Positions 18,101 to 26,718 of a DNA stretch of 64,000 nucleotides are shown here, piece by piece. The DNA lies in contig NZ_JAIFYA010000001.1 of assembly GCF_019688735.1 (NCBI RefSeq), positions 825,861 through 889,860 of the forward strand, written 5' to 3'. The translations under genes were made by a program, and so were the position numbers. Numbering within the stretch: the first letter of the stretch is position 1; each line of letters opens with the position of its first letter. Source of the DNA: Thermosulfurimonas sp. F29 (GTDB lineage Bacteria > Desulfobacterota > Thermodesulfobacteria > Thermodesulfobacteriales > Thermodesulfobacteriaceae). A model generated the notes under the pieces. The model made no database searches. It was given only the letters and a program-made list of their open reading frames with translations, and was not told the DNA's origin.

Positions 18101-19624
18101 ATGCCCCGTCGGGTATTCACCGCCACGGTGGTGGGAATCGAGGCCTTTCCCGTGGAGGTGGAGGTGGATCTCGCCTTCGGCCTTCCGGGGACCACCATCG
18201 TGGGGCTTCCGGACAGTGCCGTTCGGGAAAGCCGGGAACGCATCCGGGCGGCCCTGCGCAATTCCGGTTACGATTATCCGGACCGCAAGATCACCATTAA
18301 CCTGGCTCCGGCGGATGTGCGCAAGGAGGGGGCGGGGTTCGATCTGCCCATGGCCGTGGGATTGCTCGCCGCCACCGGAAGCCTGCCGGAGACCGCGGTG
18401 GAAGGACGAATCTTCCTGGGGGAACTGGCCCTTGACGGTCGTCTCAAGCCGGTTCGGGGCGTGCTTCCCGTGGCCCTTCTCGCCCGCCGGAAGGGGTTCT
18501 CCGAGCTGGTGGTGCCCCGGGAAAACGGTCCGGAGGCGGCCCTGGTGCCGGGGGTGCGGGTGCTGGCCTTTGCTCATCTCAGCGAACTGGTGGAGTTTTT
18601 TCACGGCCGCTTCGAGCCGGAACCGGTGACCCCCCCCTCCTTCTCCTCGGGATCCCTCGCGGAGGTGGATCTCGCGGACATTATCGGGCAGGAGGCGGCC
18701 CGGCGGGCGCTTGAGGTGGCCGCAGCCGGAGGTCACAACCTCCTGATGATCGGTCCTCCCGGAGCGGGAAAGACCATGCTTGCCCGGCGACTTCCCACCA
18801 TCCTTCCGGAAATGAGTTTCGAGGAGGCCCTGGAGACCACCCGTATTTACAGCGTGGCCGGACTGCTTTCCCCGGAACGGCCTTTCATCACCGTCCGCCC
18901 CTTTCGCAGCCCGCACCACACCATTTCCGAGGTGGGTCTAATAGGAGGGGGAACCCAGCCCCGGCCCGGGGAAATTTCCCTGGCCCACAACGGGGTGCTC
19001 TTTCTGGACGAGCTCCCGGAATTCAATCGCCGGGCTCTCGAGGCCCTGCGCGAACCCCTCGAGGAAGGCCGGGTCACCATCACCCGCGCCACGGGGAGCC
19101 TCACCTTTCCGGCCCGGTTCATGCTGGTCTGCGCCATGAATCCCTGCCGGTGCGGATACTACGGAGACACCCGCCGGGCCTGCCGGTGTAGTCCCCAGGA
19201 AATCCGGCGCTATCGTTCTCGTCTCTCCGGTCCTCTTCTCGATCGGCTGGACATTCACCTGGAGGTTCCGGCGGTGGACTGGCGGGAACTTTCCGCGGAC
19301 AGACGGGGAGAACCCTCCGAGGTGGTGCGGGAGCGGGTGCTTCAGGCCCGTCTCAGACAGGAAAGACGCTATGGAATCCCGGGAAAGCTCAACGCCCACC
19401 TTTCCGCCCGGGAGGTGCAGGAGTGGTGCCGGCCGGATGAGGCCGGACGCAGGCTCCTCGAGAAGGCCTGTGAAAGACTGGGGCTTTCGGCCCGGGCCTA
19501 TCACCGCGTCCTCAAGCTGGCCCGAACCATTGCCGACCTCGAGGGCTCGGAGGTCATAAAAGCCTCGCACCTTTCGGAGGCCATCCAGTATCGAACCCTG
19601 GATCGTCCGCTCTACGGGTATTAG
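18101..19624 (+). CDS. comM: YifB/ComM-family Mg-chelatase-like AAA+ ATPase
   Basis: 507 residues. N-terminal Lon-protease-like S5 domain (about 1-165, beginning with VVGIEAFPVEVEVDLAFGLP), central AAA+ domain with Walker A GPPGAGKT (218-225) and Walker B LFLDELPEF, and a C-terminal Mg-chelatase domain containing the CRCGYYGD...CRCSP cysteine cluster. In other bacteria ComM is a hexameric helicase that promotes branch migration in natural transformation. I use ATG 18101 (MPRRVFTATVVG) because it matches the family N-terminus; an upstream in-frame codon lies inside the terminator. Confidence 0.94.
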   Translation: MPRRVFTATVVGIEAFPVEVEVDLAFGLPGTTIVGLPDSAVRESRERIRAALRNSGYDYPDRKITINLAPADVRKEGAGFDLPMAVGLLAATGSLPETAVEGRIFLGELALDGRLKPVRGVLPVALLARRKGFSELVVPRENGPEAALVPGVRVLAFAHLSELVEFFHGRFEPEPVTPPSFSSGSLAEVDLADIIGQEAARRALEVAAAGGHNLLMIGPPGAGKTMLARRLPTILPEMSFEEALETTRIYSVAGLLSPERPFITVRPFRSPHHTISEVGLIGGGTQPRPGEISLAHNGVLFLDELPEFNRRALEALREPLEEGRVTITRATGSLTFPARFMLVCAMNPCRCGYYGDTRRACRCSPQEIRRYRSRLSGPLLDRLDIHLEVPAVDWRELSADRRGEPSEVVRERVLQARLRQERRYGIPGKLNAHLSAREVQEWCRPDEAGRRLLEKACERLGLSARAYHRVLKLARTIADLEGSEVIKASHLSEAIQYRTLDRPLYGY

Positions 19625-19638
19625 AATAGGGACTGGAG

Positions 19639-20220
19639 ATGACCTTTACGGAAAGGATCAAGGCCAAGAGCGAGCCCTTTTTTCTCCCGATGGTTCGGGG
19701 GCTGGCCAGACTGCGCGTGCATCCCAATGTGGTCTCGGTGTGCGGATTTCTGGGGGTGGCCATGGCCGGGATGGCCATCGGGATGGGCAGAACCTTCCTG
19801 GGAGGAGTGTTGCTGGCCCTTTTCGGTCCGCTGGATGCGGTGGACGGTTTGCTCGCCCGCCGAACCAATCGGGCCTCCACCTTCGGGGCCTTTCTGGATT
19901 CCACTCTGGATCGCTACGCCGAAATCGCCCTCTTCCTGGGACTGACCTTTCACTTTCTGCGTCTGGGGTCCGTGGCCGGGGTGTTGCTTTCCCTTTTGAC
20001 CCTGGGAGGGTCGCTTATGGTCAGTTACACCCGCGCCCGGGCCGAAGGCCTGGGGCTCTCCTGCAAGGTGGGGCTCTTCACCAGGTTCGAGCGACTTCTG
20101 GCTCTCACCCTGGGACTCCTTACCGGGTGGGTGTTGCCGGTGCTTGCCGCCCTGGCTTTGCTCACCCACCTCACCGCCTTTCAGCGCATCCTGCATGTCT
20201 ACCGCGAAAGCCGCAAATAG
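19639..20220 (+). CDS. CDP-alcohol phosphatidyltransferase family membrane enzyme
   Basis: 193 residues, with about five to six membrane helices. The signature D-x2-D-G-x2-A-R-x8-G-x3-D-x3-D is complete, beginning DAVDGLLARR (about 71-80) and ending GAFLDSTLDR. It would displace CMP from a CDP-activated lipid or alcohol to make a phospholipid. The substrate (glycerol phosphate, inositol phosphate or other) cannot be read from the motif. Overlaps rsmI by 26 bases. Confidence 0.9.
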   Translation: MTFTERIKAKSEPFFLPMVRGLARLRVHPNVVSVCGFLGVAMAGMAIGMGRTFLGGVLLALFGPLDAVDGLLARRTNRASTFGAFLDSTLDRYAEIALFLGLTFHFLRLGSVAGVLLSLLTLGGSLMVSYTRARAEGLGLSCKVGLFTRFERLLALTLGLLTGWVLPVLAALALLTHLTAFQRILHVYRESRK

Positions 20221-21094
20221 GGGCACCCTTTTCGTGGTGGCCACCCCTATCGGGAACCTGCGGGACATATCCCTGCGGGCCCTCGAGGTCCTGCGGGAGG
20301 CCGATCTTCTCCTGTGCGAGGACACCCGCACCGCCCGCAAACTCCTTTCGCGGTACCGCATCAGAGGGAAGAAGCTTCTGAGTCTTTATCGGGAAAACGA
20401 GAGGAAACGCCTGCGGGAGGTCCTGGCCGCCCTGGGCAGAGGGGGGCGGGTGGTCCTGCTTTCCGAGGCCGGCACCCCGGGAATCTCCGATCCGGGGGCC
20501 CTGGTGGTGGCGAAGGTCAGGGAGGCGGGGTATCCGGTGGTGCCGGTGCCCGGTCCCTCGGCCCTCACGGCTCTTCTTTCGGTTTCGGGGTTCGACGCGG
20601 GAAAGGGTTTCGTCTTTCTCGGATTTCCCCCGGCACGAAGGGGGGAAAGGCTTAAATGGCTCGAGAGCGTGAAAGGTCTTCCTTTTCTTCTGGTCTTTTT
20701 CGTGCCACCTCATCGTCTGTGCACCTTTCTGGAGGACGCTCTTGCCGTACTGGGAAACCGGCGAGCCGTGCTGGGACGCGAACTGACCAAGGTGTTCGAG
20801 GAGATTCTGGCGCTGCACCTTGAGGAGCTCGTCCGGCTCTTTCGGAAACGGGAGGCCCGGGGGGAGTTCGTGCTCGTAGTTGAGGGAGCACTTTCGGGGA
20901 CCGGAAGGGGTTCCGTGGAGGAAGCGGTGGAGGAGGTGCGGGCTCTGCGCCGGAAGGGGCGTTCCCTCCGGGAAGCCGTTAAGGAGGTGGCCTTCCGGCG
21001 CAATCTTTCGGCCAAAGAACTCTATCGCCGGGTGGTTGACGCGGAGGGCCGGGATGCACCTTCGGAAGGTAATTCGCCGGAGCCCGGTGCTTAA
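20195..21094 (+). CDS. rsmI: 16S rRNA (cytidine-1402 2'-O)-methyltransferase
   Basis: 299 residues of the tetrapyrrole methylase fold. Recognisable parts: GTLFVVATPIGNLRDISLRA (10-29), CEDTRTARKLL, SEAGTPGISDPG and VPVPGPSALTALL. Modifies the decoding centre of the ribosome. ATG 20195 (MSTAKAANRG) is chosen over an upstream in-frame ATG at 20144 because the family starts about ten residues before the GTLYVV strand. It begins inside the previous gene and ends inside the next. Confidence 0.95.
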   Translation: MSTAKAANRGTLFVVATPIGNLRDISLRALEVLREADLLLCEDTRTARKLLSRYRIRGKKLLSLYRENERKRLREVLAALGRGGRVVLLSEAGTPGISDPGALVVAKVREAGYPVVPVPGPSALTALLSVSGFDAGKGFVFLGFPPARRGERLKWLESVKGLPFLLVFFVPPHRLCTFLEDALAVLGNRRAVLGRELTKVFEEILALHLEELVRLFRKREARGEFVLVVEGALSGTGRGSVEEAVEEVRALRRKGRSLREAVKEVAFRRNLSAKELYRRVVDAEGRDAPSEGNSPEPGA

Positions 21095-22064
21095 GGCCCC
21101 GGCCTTCGGGTGCCTCCGGGGGATACCCTCGGTGAACCTCACCCGGGGGTGTTTGCACGCCTGCGTTTACTGCTACGCCCGGGCCTTTCCGGAAACGCCG
21201 CGGGGTGAGGTGTGGCTCTACGGCAATCTCGCCGAAAGGCTGAGAACCGAGCTCCGGCGGCTTTCGGCCCGGGGGCGGCTCCCTCGCGCCGTGACCTTCT
21301 CCACGGCCTCGGACCTCTTCCAGCCCCACCCGGAAGTAAGGCGTCTTGCGGTGGAAATTCTCAAGCTCGTGCTTTCCGCCGGTCTCCGGGTCTCCTTCCT
21401 CACCAAAGGTTACATACCGGAGGAGACCTGGCCCCTCTTTGCAGATTTTTCCTCACAGATAAGACCGCGGGTGGGGCTGGTCTCGATCTCGCGAGACTAC
21501 CACCGGCTTTTTGAACCCCGCACGGCCCCGCCCTCGGTTCGCCTCTCCCAGATCGAGCGACTTTCCGCCATGGGACTTGAGCCTTCCGTAAGAATTGACC
21601 CCGTGATCCCGGGCCTTACCGACCGGGAGGAGGCCCTTGAGGCCCTGTTTCGAAGGCTTTCTCTCGGGGGAGTGAAGGAGGTTTCGGTAAGTTATCTCGT
21701 TCTGCGCCCGGGGGTTATCCGGCAAATGGCCCGGGAACTCCCCGCCGGGATTTTCAGAGCCATCCTGAAGTGCTACGAAGGACAGCCCTGGCAGAAGGTC
21801 ATCACCTCCGCCACCACCAAACTGGCCAAAAGGGAGATCCGCGAGAGGGGCTATGCTCTCTTTCGGGAGGTGGGTCGGGCTTACGGTCTCAGGGTAAGGA
21901 TCTGCGGGTGCAAAAATCCGGATCTCCCCTTCGAGGACTGTGTACCCTGGGAAAGGGGGACTCCCGACGAAAATCTCTGGGATCTTCCTCTTTTTTCCCG
22001 AAAGATTTATAGTGTGAAGTATGCAGATAAATTTTCAGGATCCGGAATTTCGGAAACTGCTTGA
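21054..22064 (+). CDS. Radical SAM protein (spore photoproduct lyase-like / Rv2578c family)
   Basis: 336 residues. The iron-sulfur binding motif C-x3-C-x2-C is CLHACVYC, in the context NLTRGCLHACVYCYAR near the N-terminus. A C-terminal pair of cysteines (RICGCKNPDLPFEDC) may hold a second metal site. The fold and length fit the SplB-related group of uncharacterised radical SAM proteins; no photoproduct-lyase role is implied. ATG 21054 follows GGAGGG and lies 41 bases before the rsmI stop. A longer upstream reading is a shadow of rsmI. Confidence 0.85.
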   Translation: MHLRKVIRRSPVLKAPAFGCLRGIPSVNLTRGCLHACVYCYARAFPETPRGEVWLYGNLAERLRTELRRLSARGRLPRAVTFSTASDLFQPHPEVRRLAVEILKLVLSAGLRVSFLTKGYIPEETWPLFADFSSQIRPRVGLVSISRDYHRLFEPRTAPPSVRLSQIERLSAMGLEPSVRIDPVIPGLTDREEALEALFRRLSLGGVKEVSVSYLVLRPGVIRQMARELPAGIFRAILKCYEGQPWQKVITSATTKLAKREIRERGYALFREVGRAYGLRVRICGCKNPDLPFEDCVPWERGTPDENLWDLPLFSRKIYSVKYADKFSGSGISETA

Positions 22065-22359
22065 GGAACTGGTCTCCCAGGCCGTGGCCCGTTTCGTGGC
22101 CGAAAACGAGCTGAAGGCCCGGGAGATCTCCCTGGTGAAAAGGCTCATCCGGGTGGAGGAGGAGCTCAAAGCCCTGCGGGAGATCATGTTCGAATATATG
22201 AAGATGACGGATAAGCGCTTCGAATTGATGGAAGAGGCCAATCGGAAACGCTTTGAAGCCATTGAGAAACGCCTCTCTTTTCTTCAGTGGTTTATGGGTT
22301 TCGGGTTTACCTTTATTGCCTCCCTTATCGGAATAGCCACCTACCTTCTGGCCTGTTGA
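22021..22359 (+). CDS. Small coiled-coil protein with C-terminal membrane anchor
   Basis: 112 residues. Residues about 20-88 are strongly charged and helical with heptad-like spacing (SLVKRLIRVEEELKALREIM; KRFELMEEANRKRFEAIEKR), then one membrane helix (about 92-111, FTFIASLIGIATYLLA). The build resembles small tail-anchored coiled-coil proteins of unknown function. It overlaps the radical SAM gene by 44 bases and stops 3 bases before the first glycosyltransferase. Confidence 0.72.
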   Translation: MQINFQDPEFRKLLEELVSQAVARFVAENELKAREISLVKRLIRVEEELKALREIMFEYMKMTDKRFELMEEANRKRFEAIEKRLSFLQWFMGFGFTFIASLIGIATYLLAC

Positions 22360-22362
22360 TCC

Positions 22363-23385
22363 GTGAGGATCGCCCTGGTGCGTCCTAAAGTGGGGTTCGG
22401 TCTGGGCGGGGCGGAGAACTACACCGCCTGGGTGGCGCGGGAGCTCGTGCGTGCCGGCCACGAGGTGGCGGTGGTGGCGGACCGGTGTGAGGTTCCCGGA
22501 GTGCGACACCTGCGGGCGAGGATTTTAGGCCGGGGAAGTCTGGCCAAGACTCTTTCCTTTTTCTTCGCCGCCCGACGGGTGCTTGCCCGGGAGCGCTTCG
22601 ATGTGGTTTACGCCACGGGACGGTTTTCCCCGGCGGACTGGGTGAGGATTTCGGATCCGCTTCACATCGTCTGGCTCAGGCTGGGCTACGAGAGACCGCC
22701 TGTCCTGTGGCCTCTCAGGCCCCGGCACCGGCTGATCCTCTGGCTTGAGCGGGAAAGCCTTCGGCAGGCCCGCCGCGTGATCGCCAACTCAAGGCTCGTA
22801 GCCCGGCAGGTGGGCGAATATTATCCCGGGGTCGCGGAAAAGGTGGAGGTAATTTACAACGGGGTGGACCTCGAGCGTTTCAACCCCTCGGTGCGCCGTT
22901 TTCGGGCCGGGGTGAGGAGGGAACTCGGCCTCAGCGAGGAGGACCGGGTGCTTCTTTTCGCGGGGTCCGACTGGCGGAGGAAGGGGTTGCCACTTCTTCT
23001 TTCGGCCCTTGAAAAACTCCCGGAAACGGTCAAACTTGTAGTGGCCGGAGGGAAGAGGTTGGGGAAGCGTGAGCGCGTGTACTACCTGGGGCCGGTGAGA
23101 GAGATAGAGAAACTTTACGGAGCCGCGGATCTCTTCGTGCTTCCCACCCGGTACGATCCCTTTGCCAATGTGGTGCTTGAGGCCCTGGCCTGCGGCCTTC
23201 CGGTCATAACCACCCCCGAAAACGGCGCGGCGGAGCTCATCAGGGAAGGGATTACGGGATACATCTGTCCCCAAGATACTTTTTTCTTGCCCCAAACTTT
23301 TTTGTTTGCTGCTCTACCTGAAAAATGTTTTTGTTCAGTAGAAAACTTGTCTTGGGAAAGACACCTTAGATACTTACTCCTATGA
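22363..23385 (+). CDS. GT4 glycosyltransferase with foreign or truncated C-terminus (chimera)
   Basis: 340 residues. Resembles lipopolysaccharide glycosyltransferases of the GT4 / GT-B fold: N-terminal VGFGLGGAENYTAWVARELV, linker VIYNGVDLERFNP, donor-site region YDPFANVVLEALACGLPVIT. GC-rich to about residue 302 (ELIREGITGYIC), then abruptly AT-rich for the last 38 residues. Those contain SWERHLRYLL, which looks like the end of another GT4 protein, while the usual stretch after GYxx (DPxxLAxAL...) is missing. The start is GTG. It overlaps the next gene by ATGA. It may be impaired or have altered specificity. Confidence 0.85.
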   Translation: MRIALVRPKVGFGLGGAENYTAWVARELVRAGHEVAVVADRCEVPGVRHLRARILGRGSLAKTLSFFFAARRVLARERFDVVYATGRFSPADWVRISDPLHIVWLRLGYERPPVLWPLRPRHRLILWLERESLRQARRVIANSRLVARQVGEYYPGVAEKVEVIYNGVDLERFNPSVRRFRAGVRRELGLSEEDRVLLFAGSDWRRKGLPLLLSALEKLPETVKLVVAGGKRLGKRERVYYLGPVREIEKLYGAADLFVLPTRYDPFANVVLEALACGLPVITTPENGAAELIREGITGYICPQDTFFLPQTFLFAALPEKCFCSVENLSWERHLRYLLL

Positions 23386-24455
23386 AAATTCTTTATGCCT
23401 TTTCAGAAGAACTTCCTATTCCTAAAGCCAGAGGTTTGCAATCGTGTGCAACAGTTTATGCTTTAGGAAAAAAAGGTACGGTATGGTTAGTAGCTCCCTT
23501 CCAAAAAGATCCCTTTTATTTTTATCAGATACCTAAATCTCCAGGGATAAAATTAGTAAATCTTTCTCGGAGGATAAGTTTTTTTAAGTCCACTATTCTA
23601 TGGGCCTTAAAGCTCCGCTTATTGATTGCTAAAATTAGACCTCATGTTATTTTTCTTCGACATTTTAAGTTGGCTTATTATCTTTCGAAGTGGAAAGTCA
23701 AGCCTTTAGTTTTTGAGGTGCATGAAATTTTGCGAGATAAACATCCTGATTGGAAGAATTTACATGAACAAGAAGATATTCTTTATAGAAAAGTTGCTGG
23801 TTTGGTTTTTATTTCTCAAGGTTTGAGAAAGAGAGCCCTAGAAGTTTATAACTTTAAAAAACCTTGGGTGGTTGTTCCTTCAGGAACTTTTCTTTGTCAC
23901 CAATGTGCGAACAAAAAGTTAGAAGGAGAAACTAAAGACATTTATTATGTAGGTACCGCTCATTACTCCTGGAAGGGCATAGCTACTCTTTTTGAAGCCT
24001 TAACTAAAACAAATCTTCATTTACATCTTATAGGTCCATTCTCACAAGATAATATTCCTTCAGTTTTAAAAAATCGCGTGAAAATCTATGGCTGGCAATC
24101 TCTAAGAAAGATCTATCATCTTCTTTATTTTGCCCAAATAGGTATATTGCCCAATACCAGGCAGATACCAGTAAGTTGCCTTTATACTAGTCCCATGAAA
24201 CTATTAGATTATATGGCTACCAAGACTGCTATTGTAGCCGCAGATCTTCCGAGTGTGCGAGAACTGGTCTCTGAAGAAGAAGCTCTTTTTTTTGAGCCTG
24301 ATAATCCATCTTCGTTAGCTAAAGCTTTAAAAGAATTAGCCCAAAATCCTTCTTTAAGAGAATGGTTAGCTTCAAATGCTTATCGAAAAGCTCAATATTT
24401 CACCTGGGACCAACGAGCTAATCATCTCTATCAATTTTTTGAGGAACTCTTATGA
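23382..24455 (+). CDS. GT4-like glycosyltransferase (AT-rich)
   Basis: 357 residues with a GT-B layout: N-terminal Rossmann part with little conservation (GLQSCATVYALGKKGTVWLV), central VPSGTF turn, C-terminal donor domain with YVGTAHYSWKG and MKLLDYMATKTAIVAADLPS, then FEPDNPSSLAKALKELAQN, the nucleotide-sugar region of GT4 enzymes. AT-rich with A/T-ending codons, unlike the genes before 23.27 kb and after 25.17 kb. Probably adds a sugar to an O-polysaccharide or core; donor unknown. Coupled to both neighbours by 4-base overlaps. Confidence 0.85.
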   Translation: MKILYAFSEELPIPKARGLQSCATVYALGKKGTVWLVAPFQKDPFYFYQIPKSPGIKLVNLSRRISFFKSTILWALKLRLLIAKIRPHVIFLRHFKLAYYLSKWKVKPLVFEVHEILRDKHPDWKNLHEQEDILYRKVAGLVFISQGLRKRALEVYNFKKPWVVVPSGTFLCHQCANKKLEGETKDIYYVGTAHYSWKGIATLFEALTKTNLHLHLIGPFSQDNIPSVLKNRVKIYGWQSLRKIYHLLYFAQIGILPNTRQIPVSCLYTSPMKLLDYMATKTAIVAADLPSVRELVSEEEALFFEPDNPSSLAKALKELAQNPSLREWLASNAYRKAQYFTWDQRANHLYQFFEELL

Positions 24456-25159
24456 GGTTAGTATCCTTAATCGAAGATCGGAAATTTCGTCTCCCCAGAA
24501 AATGGTCTAATCAGGAGCTTCAGAAATTTGCTCCCTTATTTCGGGGTAAGGTAATTAATGTAAGTGCCTGGAAAGATCAAGACAAAGAAGGCCGCCGCTA
24601 TAAAGATTATTTCGAAAATGCCTCTGAATATTGTATTTCAAATTATTATAGCGAGTTTCGGGGGTTTCAAGGCAATCTTGAGAAAGAAATTTTTCTAGAT
24701 CTCACAATTCCTATTCCTAAAGAATTAGAAAATCAATTCGATGTAGTTTTTAACCATACTACTTTAGAACATATTTTCGATGTTTTTACTGCTTTTCAAA
24801 ACCTTTGTCGTCTTACTAAAGATATTCTCATAATTGTAGTTCCTTTTTTGCAAGAGCAACATGAAGATTTTGGAGACTATTGGAGATTTACTCCTCTTAC
24901 CCTTAAAAAGTTGATGCAGCAAAACAATTTAGAAATGATTTATATAAATTACAACGATACAGGCAACACAAGCATTTATTTATTTGCCATAGGATCTAAA
25001 AACCCCGAAAAATGGGAAAAAATTCGCCAAGATCCAAACAATAAACTTGCTTTTATTAATAACCATAAATTAGGACAAAAAACAATTAAAAATTCACTTA
25101 TTTTTCAATTAATTAAATGCTTAAAATCACCCAAGAATTTATGGAAAAGAAAAACTTAA
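24452..25159 (+). CDS. Class I SAM-dependent methyltransferase-like protein
   Basis: 235 residues. The centre VFNHTTLEHIFDVFTAFQNL (about 100-119) matches the motif around strand beta-4 of small-molecule methyltransferases, followed by ILIIVVPFLQEQHE and DYWRFTPLTL, a combination common in methyltransferases of polysaccharide clusters. The usual glycine-rich SAM loop is poorly recognisable (GKVINVSAWK). A sugar methyl cap or chain terminator role is a guess. Part of the AT-rich block. Confidence 0.68.
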   Translation: MRLVSLIEDRKFRLPRKWSNQELQKFAPLFRGKVINVSAWKDQDKEGRRYKDYFENASEYCISNYYSEFRGFQGNLEKEIFLDLTIPIPKELENQFDVVFNHTTLEHIFDVFTAFQNLCRLTKDILIIVVPFLQEQHEDFGDYWRFTPLTLKKLMQQNNLEMIYINYNDTGNTSIYLFAIGSKNPEKWEKIRQDPNNKLAFINNHKLGQKTIKNSLIFQLIKCLKSPKNLWKRKT

Positions 25160-26718
25160 TTCTAGGTTTCGTCATTATTGTACTCTACTCCCTTGCCCTC
25201 AACCTCCCCTATCTCTGGGAAAGGGAGTTTCAGGGGGAGGCCGCCCGCAGGGTGGTGGCCGCCCTCGAGATGATGGAGCGGGGCGAATATGTCATCCCCT
25301 ATATCGAGGGCCGGCCCTATCTCCTGAAACCTCCCTTTTACAACTGGGTGCTCATCGGCTTTTTCAAGACCTTCGGGAGCCACTCGGAGTTCGTGGCCCG
25401 GCTTAGTTCCGTGACCGCGGCCACCCTCACGGCCTTCTTCCTGGCCCTGATCTTCCGGGCCGTGGCCCGTCCGCCGGGACTCCTCTGGGTCCTCCCCGGC
25501 CTGGTCTTTCTTTCCACGCCCGAGGTCCTGGACAAGGCCTGCCGGGCCGAAATAGACATGACCTACACTTTTCTAGTCACGGTATCCGTCTTTTCGTGGT
25601 TTTACTTTCACGAAGTACGACAACGCCCTTATGTAGCCTGGGTGCTGGGGCTGGGATTTACCGCCCTTGCCACCCTGACCAAGACCTTTCAGGCCGTGGC
25701 GTTTTTTTATACCCCGGTAATCCCCTATCTTTTGGTCAAAAAGCGCTTTAGAGAGCTTTTTTCCTTGGCCCATTTTGTAGGACTCGTCATATACGCGAGT
25801 ATCTTTGCCTTATGGTTAGTGCCGGCCTCCCAAAGGGTGGGGGTCAAAACCATTCTTCAGGCCTGGTTTGGAGAATACCTCGCCAAAAAAAATCCTCTTG
25901 ACTCCTCGGGGTTTTGGGGGCATTTCCTCAAATTTCCTCTGGAGTACATTCAAGGATATCTTCCCTGGATTGTTTTTTTGCCGGGGTGGTCGAACAGAAA
26001 AGTCAGAGAAGTTTCTACTTCGAGTATTAAGTTTTTAGCTTTATTTTCGTTTTTTTTAGTGGCTTTTTCTTTTCCTTTCTACTGGTTTTCCCCGGGAAGC
26101 CGATTGCGTTATATTCTTCCCACTGCCGGGGGATTTTCCTTTTTAGTTAGTATCCCCATCTGTGTGTTTTGGCAGGAAAATCACTCTCCCGGATTTATTC
26201 GCCTGCCGATTAATGTTCTGATAGCATTAACTACACTAACCATACCAATATTTGCCTATTTGAGCTGCAGGAAATTGCATCTTAATGAAAATTTTCAGGC
26301 AATATTTGTCCTGAGTCTTTTTTTTATTGTGGGAATATTGTTTTTTACGGCCAAAGAATTTAGATCTTGGCTTGTTAAACTTTTTGTTTATATGTTAATG
26401 GCAAAGCTTAGTTTTGCGGCGGTCTACTTTACGTATCAGGATCGCTATCGCGATCATTATCGGCGCGCCTCCCGTATTCTTCTGTCCCATCTTCAAGCGA
26501 ATGAGACTTTATGTGATTACGGTGTAAACACTCCTCACATTACTTATTACCTTCGCTATGCTTTTAAGTCCAGAATCCGCCTAAAGCTCGTTGGTCGAGA
26601 AGAACTTTCACAATGTAACACGGTTCTCACCCGAGGAGGAATAAACCTTTCGGGATTCAATCCTCTTTTGCATTTCAGGGCTCGCCATACTCCTTTGGTC
26701 TTGTGGAAAAGAAAATGA
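25141..26718 (+). CDS. GT39 / ArnT-like integral membrane glycosyltransferase
   Basis: 525 residues, many membrane helices. The N-terminal loop EREFQGEAARRVVAA, with acidic residues just after TM1, then KPPFYNW and VARLSSVTAATL are typical of polyprenyl-phosphate-sugar dependent GT-C enzymes of the PMT/ArnT group, which act on the periplasmic side. ATG 25141 gives MEKKN followed by TM1; another ATG at 25117 is possible and neither has a good ribosome site. The first 30 bases are AT-rich, then composition turns GC-rich, and it drifts AT-richer after about 25.9 kb. Confidence 0.85.
   Translation: MEKKNLILGFVIIVLYSLALNLPYLWEREFQGEAARRVVAALEMMERGEYVIPYIEGRPYLLKPPFYNWVLIGFFKTFGSHSEFVARLSSVTAATLTAFFLALIFRAVARPPGLLWVLPGLVFLSTPEVLDKACRAEIDMTYTFLVTVSVFSWFYFHEVRQRPYVAWVLGLGFTALATLTKTFQAVAFFYTPVIPYLLVKKRFRELFSLAHFVGLVIYASIFALWLVPASQRVGVKTILQAWFGEYLAKKNPLDSSGFWGHFLKFPLEYIQGYLPWIVFLPGWSNRKVREVSTSSIKFLALFSFFLVAFSFPFYWFSPGSRLRYILPTAGGFSFLVSIPICVFWQENHSPGFIRLPINVLIALTTLTIPIFAYLSCRKLHLNENFQAIFVLSLFFIVGILFFTAKEFRSWLVKLFVYMLMAKLSFAAVYFTYQDRYRDHYRRASRILLSHLQANETLCDYGVNTPHITYYLRYAFKSRIRLKLVGREELSQCNTVLTRGGINLSGFNPLLHFRARHTPLVLWKRK

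Noticed and set aside
17576..18919. 447-codon minus-strand frame opposite atpE and comM
   Set aside because: Crosses a strong terminator and two conserved genes; translation rich in H, G and R.
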